A stretch of DNA of 64,000 bases from Volvox africanus (Eukaryota; Chlorophyta; Chlorophyceae; Chlamydomonadales; Volvocaceae), in NCBI GenBank assembly GCA_030268105.1, contig BSDZ01000003.1, positions 1,860,001 to 1,924,000 of the forward strand, read 5' to 3'. The notes beneath the pieces were generated by a model. That model had not been told where the DNA came from, made no database searches, and worked only from the letters and a program-made list of their open reading frames with translations. Below, one piece after another: positions 1 through 9,008 of this stretch (position 1 is its first letter; every line of letters starts with the position of its first letter). The position numbers were made by a program, and so were the translations under genes.

Positions 1-59
1 TCCCCCCTTTGTTTCCCTTGCTCCACCCCTCGCTCGTCATATGCCTTCGGCATGCGCAT

Positions 60-992
60 CTAGTTGTTGTTCTCAAGTCTGCTATATGCGACTTGTAAGT
101 GTTCGAAGGCTTTGAAGGCCAACGCCCTGTGTTGCCCACCGAGCAGGTGACGGTGTGGGTTCACCTGCCACCTGAGCCTGTCGTACACAGCCTTCCGACC
201 CTGGGTTTTGAACTTCTCCGGAGCAAGCTGGAAGATGAGATGGTCGCCAAGTGCCTCATCTTCCAGTTTGCTAAGTGTGATCACCCACTCAACCACATCC
301 GCATTTGTAAGCCCCTCAGTGGGTATGACGACATGCCTCACGTGGCGCAACCCGTTATCTGCACTTTGGGTATCCCCGCTTTCAGCCACGTCCCTCTCGT
401 GGCACACCACGTTATCCGCACTTTGGGTATCTCCTCTTTCGGCCACGTGCCTCTCGTGGCACACCACGTTATCTGCACTTTGGGTATCCCCGCTTTCAGC
501 CACGTCCCTCTCGTGGCACACCACATTATCTGCACTTTGGGTATCTCCGCTTTTGGCCACGTCCCTCTCGTGGCACACCACATTATCCGCACTTTGGGTA
601 TCTCTGCTTTCGGCCACGTGCCTCTCGTGGCACACCACATTATCCGCATTTTGGGTATCTCCGCTTTCGGCCACGTGCCTCTCGTGGCACACCACATTAT
701 CCGCACTTTGGGTATCTCCGCTTTCGGCCACGTCCCTCTCGTAGTTAACCTCTTTGGTATCACTCTCATAATTGCCGATATGGACCACTGGCACCTCGTG
801 GTCGATTTTGCTCTCGATGCTCTGCGCATCCTGGTGTTGGAACACAGACACCTCATAGTCAAACCCATCACTTTTGGTCCCATTTTTCCAGGGCTGAACT
901 TCATGGTCAGGCTCACTGACGTCTGCCTCGCTGGGTATCTCCATAGGAACGACTGTCTGAGAACCCATAATCCAGCCAGATATTTGCTGCAT
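60..992 (-). CDS. Candidate 19-residue-repeat protein with J-like C-terminus (unit 1)
   Basis: I do not recognise a named family. From the first ATG in frame the product is 310 aa. It has an acidic N-terminal part with degenerate 19-residue repeats (DYEV.., DHEV.., about 44-82), then seven homogenised repeats of CHERHVAESGDTQSADNVV type (about 83-215), then one more degenerate copy. The last 45 residues (266-310) read RKAVYDRLRWQVNPHRH followed by an amphipathic AFKAFEHLQVAYSRL helix. This resembles J-domain helices II and III, but with NPH where HPD is required to stimulate Hsp70. The frame is open up to 1085 without an ATG. A pyrimidine-rich TTTCTCTCTT upstream of CTGCAG gives a possible 3' splice site before 1028, in phase 0, so this may be a terminal exon. 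No signal peptide or membrane segment is seen. It could equally be a non-coding satellite whose open frame is inherited by duplication. Confidence 0.35.
   Translation of the reverse strand: MQQISGWIMGSQTVVPMEIPSEADVSEPDHEVQPWKNGTKSDGFDYEVSVFQHQDAQSIESKIDHEVPVVHIGNYESDTKEVNYERDVAESGDTQSADNVVCHERHVAESGDTQNADNVVCHERHVAESRDTQSADNVVCHERDVAKSGDTQSADNVVCHERDVAESGDTQSADNVVCHERHVAERGDTQSADNVVCHERDVAESGDTQSADNGLRHVRHVVIPTEGLTNADVVEWVITLSKLEDEALGDHLIFQLAPEKFKTQGRKAVYDRLRWQVNPHRHLLGGQHRALAFKAFEHLQVAYSRLENNN
354..742. repeat. 57-bp minisatellite, 7 copies (unit 1)
   Basis: The monomer starts GTTATCTGCACTTTGGGTAT and ends GTGGCACACCAC. It is 57 bp (19 codons) long and stop-free in five of six frames. Recurrent variable positions in the monomer are 1, 7, 11, 22, 24, 30, 31, 37 and 39. 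Each monomer can fold through GCCACG and CGTGGC arms with a 7-nt loop. The order of copies read on the minus strand, by distinguishing residues, is D, H-N, H-R, D-K, D, H (with ER), D. The last plus-strand copy is truncated at CTCTCGTAG. Confidence 0.96.
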
Positions 993-1806
993 GGACGGCA
1001 ACCTAAGTTGCCAGCACAGCACCTTCGGCTGCAGATGCACCGCGGTCGAAGAGAGAAATATGGTCCTGCGGCAATGGGCGAAAAATTAATTTTCTGTGAC
1101 TTAAAATGGTTCAGGCTTTGACCTTGACCGTGAGGCGGCGGCGGCATCCCAATCACATACAGCTACAACGCAAGGAAAGCTGCCCATATAGTTAATTTTT
1201 AATTAAGCTTAGCAAAGGCATCGGTGAAGTCAGCCATGAAAATTGGAAAAGGCTTGAGCGTACCTTGGGTAGAAGACCTCGAAGCATGTCCGCGCCAGGT
1301 AGAAGATGCCACTGAGCATGGCTTTTAGGACAGGCCTAGCGACACAGCTCATGGTATCTGAATCCACGCAAACAAGCAAGCCTATCCAAAGAACAGGTGT
1401 GCTTGCAGCTTAAGGCCGCGGTGTGCGTATGTTGAAAGTCAGGTTCGATAGAGATAGAGTGTGCAGAGCAGGTAGCAGTAAACAACGTTGCATTTAAAAC
1501 GCTGTAGTGAGAAAATGCGCACTGAACGGCCTAAGTAGCAAAAGTTTGATGAAAGTACGGCGGAGAGTGTACCTCCATCATAATCTGCCCTGCCAGGGGC
1601 TTCTTTACATATGTGAGAAATTTTGAGGTATTTCGTTGCTTACGGAAAGCTTTCAATCGATCCACGGTTATGATGACACAGGGAAGTTATGTGCATTCAG
1701 TACTAAGCTGGAACCACGGCCAGTAGCGTCTGTGGACGACGCGAAGTTGAACCTCTTTTTCCTAGGATAGAATTTGCAGCTCTCAGCGTTTTATTATGGA
1801 ATTATG

Positions 1807-2861
1807 AGGCCTTGGCGCATGCTCTTTCACGCTTTGATGCCTTTGATTTTCCTTCAAAGAGACGTATTTATATCGAACACGTTTCACTGGAAGATAAGCG
1901 CGTGGAGGGGAGATGCCACGAGAGAACTGTGCGTGTGGGGGCGTTGACGCGCGGCGGGCAGCAACTGAGGCGCAATCAGTTGGGGCTCAGCCATATGGGC
2001 GCTTGCCAGGAGCCTCTTTGTCCGACACCATGGATCCGGCGCGATCCATGCACCCAGCGCACTTGTGAAGCGTATGGTGCTTGCTGTGTCGTTGATTATG
2101 CAGTTTTATTCATTGCATATGCGCTGTATGCACAACGAGCTATGGGTAGCCGGAGATGAACCGTTCAAATAAATGCATGTTGGGCATTAGACTACGTGTC
2201 TATAGGGCCGGATGGCCGTGTCTATTTATACATTGATCAGGACGTATTCACATACGGCTGGTAGAGGATGCCACGGCATGGGAACAGTGACATCCACGAC
2301 AGTGTACGCCTAATGGCTGGTGCGTGCTCGTGCCTTCATGCATATCTAATTTGTGGATGGGCTGCGGGCTGAACGTGTGTGTATGTTTTTGTATGATATG
2401 TTCACGTTCACTGTTTGGAAACTAGTTTGATAAGCCCCACCCCGCCGTTGGTATGGGCTATGGGTATGTGTTTATACCCCTTCACGTGATATGTTGATGA
2501 CGAGCATGTGAACCATGCAGCTGTGTTGACTGCATTACCGAGCTACTAGAGCTGTGTAAACATCTTGCCGTATGCGTTAATTGCGTAGGCGTGTACTCAG
2601 ACAGGAGGGCACAGAAAACTGAAACATTATGATATCTTGTCACACTGTAGGGGCTACGCAACAAATATGGAATTATTGACGAGGGTCTGAGCTCAGGGTG
2701 TGCGTGGTTAAGAAAGTTACATGAAACACAAACAGAATTGTGGAAGTACCAATCACGATATAGTACAAAACATAGGTATCAGAGTCTGCCCAATTAAGGG
2801 TGGTATCGAAAGACACCGAATATGAATTCAAAGCCCCATATATATGTTTCGTTCCAGGGAC
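1807..2861. repeat. Direct repeat, first copy (unit 1)
   Basis: Homologous to 5902-6714. The shared block starts AGGCCTTGG and ends GTTCCAGGGAC. This copy contains an extra 240 bp (1894-2133) between ACTGGAAG and AACGAGCTATGG that the second copy lacks. The continuous shared core is 2134-2861. No supportable gene lies in the block; a 115-codon open frame here begins at TTG, not ATG. Confidence 0.95.
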
Positions 2862-4744
2862 CGAAGCCATGCCTGTGGCCGTGCGCCCCACCCTAGCTGA
2901 GACCTGTTATTGCTTCGTCCAACACCTCCGTCTACTGCCTCCCCTTGGTCCGTAGCCCTTCTGCCCGGTCGCCTGACAACTGCCGCACCCATTCACACCA
3001 TCCCCGCACATGCAGCCCGTCTGGCGAGCTAAATAACGCATAATAGATGGGGGCATAATAAATTCACCACGCAACCAAATTTTGGCACGAAACAATCCAA
3101 CAAACACGACGTGTTTTTTGTCCCGAGGCACTCTGATTATGACTCCAGGGGGACACGTTGTGCTTAGGGCCTAGCAAGAGTTCGTTGAGGGTAGCTCCGG
3201 GCAAAAGAGACATGTATGGCTCCAGGGAACCACGTGAAACTTGATGAGCAAACGAGGCTTACTGGGCCATATCGTGACCCCCCTTAAATCACTGCTGGGA
3301 CACTCCCAACGGCACGGACCTAGGGAGCTTTCGTTTATTTGCATGGAAATCAATAAACGGGCTGCGTACCCTCCTTCCACCAAATCCAATCCAGATCACG
3401 CACAGTATTATCAATGCCGCCCCTTGGGAGAATACATGATCCCCAGCTTAGCATGTGTACTCGGGTAACGGGGATAGTAGAAAGCAAAGCGGTACTGCTA
3501 GCTATTGAACAGCTCATTATGCATAGCCATATCACCCATGAAGCAGTGACATTGATACCCGGCGTCCACGAAAACCCACTAAGCCTCCATCCGCACACTT
3601 GCGCAGCCAAGCCAAGAAGCTAGCACAACTTGACAGCAAGCCGAGTGAAATTTCGACCCGCACAGACAGGCCAGCCCTTGAGGCCAAGCGCGCCAATCAC
3701 CAGATGAGCAGATGCATAAAACCGCGCAAACTCAGATATCGCCAGAACCCCAGCCGGGTGCGCTCACCATGCAGCGATAACTCCATTTCCCCCGTTCACC
3801 ACCGCACAACGCATGCATGCACATGCCCCTTCCTGTCAGGACCCACCGCAACACAGTGGATTGACCTACTGCCCGTGCAAGCGCATTTCTCTACAGACAG
3901 CCCTGTGTTCGGACTGCGCTACAGCTTGTAGGGCGCGCCTGGCGACTGCTGCTGGGCGGGAGGGCTGTACCAGCTCCAGATATCTGGTGACTGCTGCTGA
4001 ACCAGCCCTAGCTATCTGGTGACATGTACTTGGTGACCTGCGACGGACGCGCCAGTATAGGGACGGAAAGGCTGTGTTGAGCAGCAGTGAGGTCGCAAGC
4101 GGATCCTTACAATACCAAAGACATAGCGACTGTCCATGAAGGTAAAATGTAGCTCCGGCGGAGTGCGCCAGCACGGGACTGGAGCATCTGGGTTGTATGT
4201 TGGACAAGCTGGATAGGGGTACAGGCTACACCGCGCGCAGCTGGGCTAGGGTATTTAGACGGAAACGTGGCGGGCAGGTGATAGCGACATGCGGAATAAG
4301 GGCAGAGCAGCGGCCGCGTTGAAATTTGCACTAGCAGGCTCGCTTTGCAGATGCTTGTTTACATCCGCGCACATGCAGCCGTTTTGCCTTTGCTTGCCTC
4401 ACGTGATCCCTGACCTACTTACCCTTACAACAAAGGTCCAGTCCATCCCTCCGCACCTTAATCAGAGATCCCAGGTCCCGTACCTGTGGGCTCGCCACTC
4501 TCCAAGGCTGTGCATCCCTCGCTCATAACTTGGACAGGCGCTGTGTTGGTGAGGGCCTCGCTCGAGCAAGTCTCCGCAAAAAGTGAAGAAAACAGAAATC
4601 CCCTCAACAGTCTAGGACACGACCTCGCCACCAGCTTTTTGATTTCGGATCCAAGTTGCAAAATGCCACCGACACGCCTGATGCGTGGCTTTGAAGCGGT
4701 TGCGGCTTACCAATGGGAGAATAAGGTGCTAACTGGCGACAAAT

Positions 4745-5215
4745 TCAAGGTTGGAGAGAGAGAAAAAGAGGGAGAAGAAGAGAGTGGGGATAAGGCAGCT
4801 GGGCGGAGGGCGGGTGTGGGAGGGGGCAGGGCGGGGATTCAGCTTGGACGAGGGCTTGCTCGTTCGTTCTAGGGGTGCAAGCGCCATACCTTCGACCTAA
4901 TAAGCAGCACCATACGAAGCACTGTTCTCTGTACGAAAATGCTTTGCTCGCCAGCCAGCTTGACCGGCCCCTGCATGCCGCATCATCTGCATAGGTTGTC
5001 TTTGGCATCGTCGACAAGAATACCACCAAAGCTGCGAATTTAAATTCAACAGGGCGACGGCCGCTGTTGGAATTCCTACATGCAGGCAAAGAAACCTCGG
5101 TGGCGTTGGTTTCCAAAAAACCATTATCAGCAGCTGTTGCTCCTATACGTGCTCGTATTGATTGCTGTGTGATATGTATGCACCAGTTCAACAATTCAAG
5201 AATCCTATCTAGCAT
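4745..5215 (-). CDS. Hypothetical spacer ORF, shortened form (unit 1)
   Basis: A 156-codon frame from ATG with no recognised domain; its C-terminal part is Pro/Leu-rich because it crosses the purine-rich tract. Relative to units 2 and 3 it has lost 196 bp and 23 bp. Neither is a multiple of three, but together they remove exactly 73 codons and the frame resumes. It may well be non-coding. Confidence 0.12.
   Translation of the reverse strand: MLDRILELLNWCIHITQQSIRARIGATAADNGFLETNATEVSLPACRNSNSGRRPVEFKFAALVVFLSTMPKTTYADDAACRGRSSWLASKAFSYREQCFVWCCLLGRRYGACTPRTNEQALVQAESPPCPLPHPPSAQLPYPHSLLLPLFLSLQP
4801..4836 (+). other. G-quadruplex-forming motif (unit 1)
   Basis: Seven G-runs of 3-5 bases with loops of 1-4 nt (4801-4803, 4808-4810, 4812-4814, 4818-4820, 4822-4826, 4829-4831, 4833-4836), directly after a purine-rich tract at 4750-4793. 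This satisfies the usual G3+N1-7 rule. Function is unknown. Confidence 0.7.
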
Positions 5216-5901
5216 TCACTACTGCAACGTAAAGTTCTCTCGATATGATGAAATGTTTTAAGATTATAAGACGGTTGGTCGGTCATGTATCAAGGCCTAC
5301 CGCATCTGACTTCCTGCAATGGCAACTATGGAAACGCCTGGCAGTTGCACACAAATTCTTGATTCAGGGAACTAAAGAAAATAAGTTCGAGACAAAAAGG
5401 CAAATAAAATTGTTCGATGCTCTTACGAGCAAGCCCATCGGTGAAGCTGTCACGTCGAGAAGCGCGATGGATCAACGGTGAACTGACAAGACTGTCGAAG
5501 CTCCCAAACCAACGATTTGATTGCATTTGCATAGTTGTGAGAACTAAATAATGGTTCAATGTATATGATTTGTTCGGGCAATCGTTCAATCCCAACCGTA
5601 ATTGTTTTGCTATTGCTTCATAAACGGGTGAGTGCAGCGGTTGACCAAGGAATCGGGGAGGTCGAACTTATCAAAGTCCACATCTACCAGCAGGCACCTA
5701 GAATACACACATTTAAAGTCCGTTGCTGCAACTTGCATGGTATGAAAGGTTTCAACGTATCCCAAATTTCTCGTTTCTACCTTTCCAACATCCTGTTCCT
5801 GTCCTCTCGTGCGACTTAAAGACGTGCGTCTTGACGACCGCCTGGGCCGCCCCAACGTCCGCCTCCCACTTTCATCAAAGTATGGCATCTGCGTGTGTAT
5901 C

Positions 5902-6714
5902 AGGCCTTGGAGCATGCTCTTTCACGCTTCGATGCCTTTGATTTTCCTTCAAAGAGACTTATATTCGAACACGTTTAACTGGAAGAACGAGCTATGGGTA
6001 GCCGGAGATGAACCGTTCAAATAAATGCATGTTGGGCATTAGACTACGTGTCTATAGGGCCGGATGGCCGTGTCTATTTATACATTGATCAGGACGTATT
6101 CACATACGGCTGGTAGAGGATGCCACGGCATGGGAACATTGACATCCACGACAGTGTACGCCTAATGGCTGGTGCGTGCTCGTGCCTTCATGCATATCTA
6201 ATTTGTGGATGGGCTGCGGGCTGAACGTGTGTGTATGTTTTTGTATGATATGTTCACGTTCACTGTTTGGAAACTAGTTTGATAAGCCCCACCCCGCCGT
6301 TGGTATGGGCTATGGGTATGTGTTTATACCCCTTCACGTGATATGCTGATAACGAGCATGTGAACCATGCAGCTGTGTTGACTGCATTACCGAGCTACTA
6401 GAGCTGTGTAAACATCTTGCCGTATGCGTTAATTGCGTAGGCGTGTACTCAGACAGGAAGGGCGCAGAAAACTGAAACATTATGATATCTTGTCACACTG
6501 TAGGGGCTACGCAGCAAATATGGAGTTATTGACGAGGGTCTGAGCTCAGGGTGTGCGTGGTTAAGAAAGTTACATGAAACACAAACAGAATTGTGGAAGT
6601 ACCAATCACGATATAGTACAAAACATAGGTATCAGAGTCTGCCCAATTAAGGGTGGTATCGAAAGACACCGAATATGAAGTCAAAGCCCCATATATATGT
6701 TTCGTTCCAGGGAC
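5902..6714. repeat. Direct repeat, second copy (unit 1)
   Basis: Matches 1807-2861 without the 240-bp insert. It leads into the right-hand part of the unit (CAGGCAAAGTGTCC), which is also what follows the single copy in short units. Confidence 0.95.
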
Positions 6715-6848
6715 AGGCAAAGTGTCCAAGGAAGCTCCCAAGGATCCTGGATCGCGTGTTTCTGGGGTCGTAACCCTCCATGTGGTGGGGTTTCTTTACC
6801 TCGCACCCATTACTCCTCCATTGCACAAACAGGGACAATCAAGACGTC

Positions 6849-6962
6849 CCGGCCAAAGCCACTCCGGCGGCTAAGGCCCCCCTTTTGTCCCAGCCAAAGC
6901 CACTCCGGCGGCTAAGGCCCCCCCTTTGTCCCAGCCAAAGCCGCTCCGGCGGCTAAAGCCCG
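6849..6962. repeat. 41-bp GC-rich tandem triplet near each unit end
   Basis: Two full copies of a 41-bp motif (6849-6889, 6890-6930) beginning CC(A/G)GCCAAAGCC and a partial third (6931-6962). Each holds CTCCGGCGGCTAA and a C-run before TTTGTC. The third copy has AGCCG/CGGCT arms. It recurs in every complete unit, starting 344 bp before the next phase mark (e.g. 14272, 21636, 24986, 28336), or 335 bp before in unit 9 (42021). Confidence 0.85.
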
Positions 6963-7261
6963 CTTCTTTTTGCCACTCGTTACACAAGCAAAGGACAATA
7001 AGTCCCAGCCACAGCCGCCCTGGAGGCAGAGCCCCCGACCAGTCCACACCAGGGCATTAAATCTGCGTGGAAAGGGTTTGTTAGTCAGTAAGGACATGTC
7101 TAATTACTATCGTAAGAACTGAGCAACACAATAAAACAGGCAGGCCAAGTCCCACACTTACCTTCTGATGACTAACATAAAGCCCTGATAAGATGCATGC
7201 AATCCCCCCTTTGTTTCCCTTGCTCCACCCCTCGCTCGTCATATGCCTTCGGCATGCGCAT

Positions 7262-8194
7262 CTAGTTGTTGTTCTCAAGTCTGCTATATGCGACTTGCAA
7301 GTGTTCGAAGGCTTTGAAGGCCAACGCCCTGTGTTGCCCACCGAGCAGGTGACGGTGTGGGTTCACCTGCCACCTGAGCCTGTCGTACACAGCCTTCCGA
7401 CCCTGGGTTTTGAACTTCTCCGGAGCAAGCTGGAAGATGAGATGGTCGCCAAGTGCCTCATCTTCCAGTTTGCTAAGTGTGATCACCCACTCAACCACAT
7501 CCGCATTTGTAAGCCCCTCAGTGGGTATGACGACATGCCTCACGTGGCGCAACCCGTTATCTGCACTTTGGGTATCCCCGCTTTCAGCCACGTCCCTCTC
7601 GTGGCACACCACGTTATCCGCACTTTGGGTATCTCCGCTTTCGGCCACGTGCCTCTCGTGGCACACCACGTTATCTGCACTTTGGGTATCCCCGCTTTCA
7701 GCCACGTCCCTCTCGTGGCACACCACATTATCTGCACTTTGGGTATCTCCGCTTTTGGCCACGTCCCTCTCGTGGCACACCACATTATCCGCACTTTGGG
7801 TATCTCCGCTTTCGGCCACGTGCCTTTCGTGGCACACCACATTATCCGCATTTTGGGTATCTCCGCTTTCGGCCACGTGCCTCTCGTGGCACACCACATT
7901 ATCCGCACTTTGGGTATCTCCGCTTTCGGCCACGTCCCTCTCGTAGTTAACCTCTTTGGTATCACTCTCATAATTGCCGATATGGACCACTGGCACCTCG
8001 TGGTCGATTTTGCTCTCGATGCTCTGCGCATCCTGGTGTTGGAACACAGACACCTCATAGTCAAACCCATCACTTTTGGTCCCATTTTTCCAGGGCTGAA
8101 CTTCATGGTCAGGCTCACTGACGTCTGCCTCGCTGGGTATCTCCATAGGAACGACTGTCTGAGAACCCATAATCCAGCCAGATATTTGCTGCAT
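7262..8194 (-). CDS. Candidate repeat protein (unit 2)
   Basis: 310 aa from the first ATG, with seven central repeats. It lacks the G-to-R and S-to-R repeat changes of unit 1. Termini are identical to unit 1. Confidence 0.33.
   Translation of the reverse strand: MQQISGWIMGSQTVVPMEIPSEADVSEPDHEVQPWKNGTKSDGFDYEVSVFQHQDAQSIESKIDHEVPVVHIGNYESDTKEVNYERDVAESGDTQSADNVVCHERHVAESGDTQNADNVVCHERHVAESGDTQSADNVVCHERDVAKSGDTQSADNVVCHERDVAESGDTQSADNVVCHERHVAESGDTQSADNVVCHERDVAESGDTQSADNGLRHVRHVVIPTEGLTNADVVEWVITLSKLEDEALGDHLIFQLAPEKFKTQGRKAVYDRLRWQVNPHRHLLGGQHRALAFKAFEHLQVAYSRLENNN
7556..7944. repeat. 57-bp minisatellite, 7 copies (unit 2)
   Basis: Minus-strand order: D, H-N, H, D-K, D, H, D. This is the same map as unit 1 apart from single substitutions. 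One monomer has GCCTTTCGTGG at 7822-7832, silent in the minus frame. Confidence 0.96.
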
Positions 8195-9008
8195 GGACGG
8201 CAACCTAAGTTGCCAGCACAGCACCTTCGGCTGCAGATGCACCGCGGTCGAAGAGAGAAATATGGTCCTGCGGCAATGGGCGAAAAATTAATTTTCTGTG
8301 ACTTAAAATGGTTCAGGCTTTGACCTTGACCGTGAGGCGGCGGCGGCATCCCAATCACATACAGCTACAACGCAAGGAAAGCTGCCCATATAGTTAATTT
8401 TTAATTAAGCTTAGCAAAGGCATCGGTGAAGTCAGCCATGAAAATTGGAAAAGGCTTGAGCGTACCTTGGGTAGAAGACCTCGAAGCATGTCCGCGCCAG
8501 GTAGAAGATGCCACTGAGCATGGCTTTTAGGACGGGCCTAGCGACACAGCTCATGGTATCTGAATCCACGCAAACAAGCAAGCCTATCCAAAGAACAGGT
8601 GTGCTTGCAGCTTAAGGCCGCGGTGTGCGTATGTTGAAAGTCAGGTTCGATAGAGATAGAGTGTGCAGAGCAGGTAGCAGTAAACAACGTTGCATTTAAA
8701 ACGCTGTAGTGAGAAAATGCGCACTGAACGGCCTAAGTAGCAAAAGTTTGATGAAAGTACGGCGGAGAGTGTACCTCCATCATAATCTGCCCTGCCAGGG
8801 GCTTCTTTACATATGTGAGAAATTTTGAGGTATTTCGTTGCTTACGGAAAGCTTTCAATCGATCCACGGTTATGATGACACAGGGAAGTTATGTGCATTC
8901 AGTACTAAGCTGGAACCACGGCCAGTAGCGTCTGTGGACGACGCGAAGTTGAACCTCTTTTTCCTAGGATAGAATTTGCAGCTCTCAGCGTTTTATTATG
9001 GAATTATG

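Larger units (their letters stand above)
2862..5901. other. Long-unit-specific spacer (unit 1)
   Basis: This segment is found only in long units. It is unrelated by eye to the rest of the unit and has no recognisable gene. It contains a purine-rich tract (4750-4793) leading into a G-run cluster, and a short imperfect duplication around GACTGCTGCTG/TATCTGGTGAC (3946-4023). It lacks 219 bp in two pieces relative to unit 2. Confidence 0.9.
1..7192. repeat. Array unit 1, long form (left-truncated by window)
   Basis: The first 9 bp of the unit lie outside the window. The unit has 7 minisatellite copies, a first direct-repeat copy at 1807-2861, a spacer at 2862-5901 and a second copy at 5902-6714. 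It is the shortest long unit because its spacer lacks 196 bp at 5076/5077 and 23 bp at 5096/5097 relative to the next unit. It also has single-base losses near 2606 and 3203. Between the minisatellite ORF and the first direct repeat (about 1090-1806) I see no gene or structured element. Confidence 0.95.

Noticed and set aside
354..742. CRISPR-like array
   Set aside because: The 57-bp monomers are contiguous with no unique spacers, and the setting is eukaryotic.
690..830. SAM-domain-like LTNADVVEW in the candidate protein (encoded near 280-310)
   Set aside because: The segment aligns better as a degenerate copy of the 19-residue repeat, and the rest of a SAM domain is too short.
1441..1460. 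GGTTCGATAGA resembling a tRNA B box
   Set aside because: It does not fit GGTTCGANNCC and has no A box or cloverleaf around it.
1812..2159. 115-codon plus-strand frame in every unit
   Set aside because: It starts at TTG, has no recognisable domain, and is near-identical in all units only because of array homogenisation.
7410..7946. Other plus- and minus-strand frames with SWHTTLSALW or TWPKAEIPK repeats
   Set aside because: They are out-of-phase readings of the same 57-bp monomer. The plus one is stopped by CCCGTAATC in many units and the minus one by CACATTACG in unit 12.
7193..8323. Plus-strand 376-codon frame over the minisatellite, open in all complete units
   Set aside because: Most recurrent monomer variants are missense in this frame and its flanks show no domain. 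Its openness follows from the stop-free monomer.
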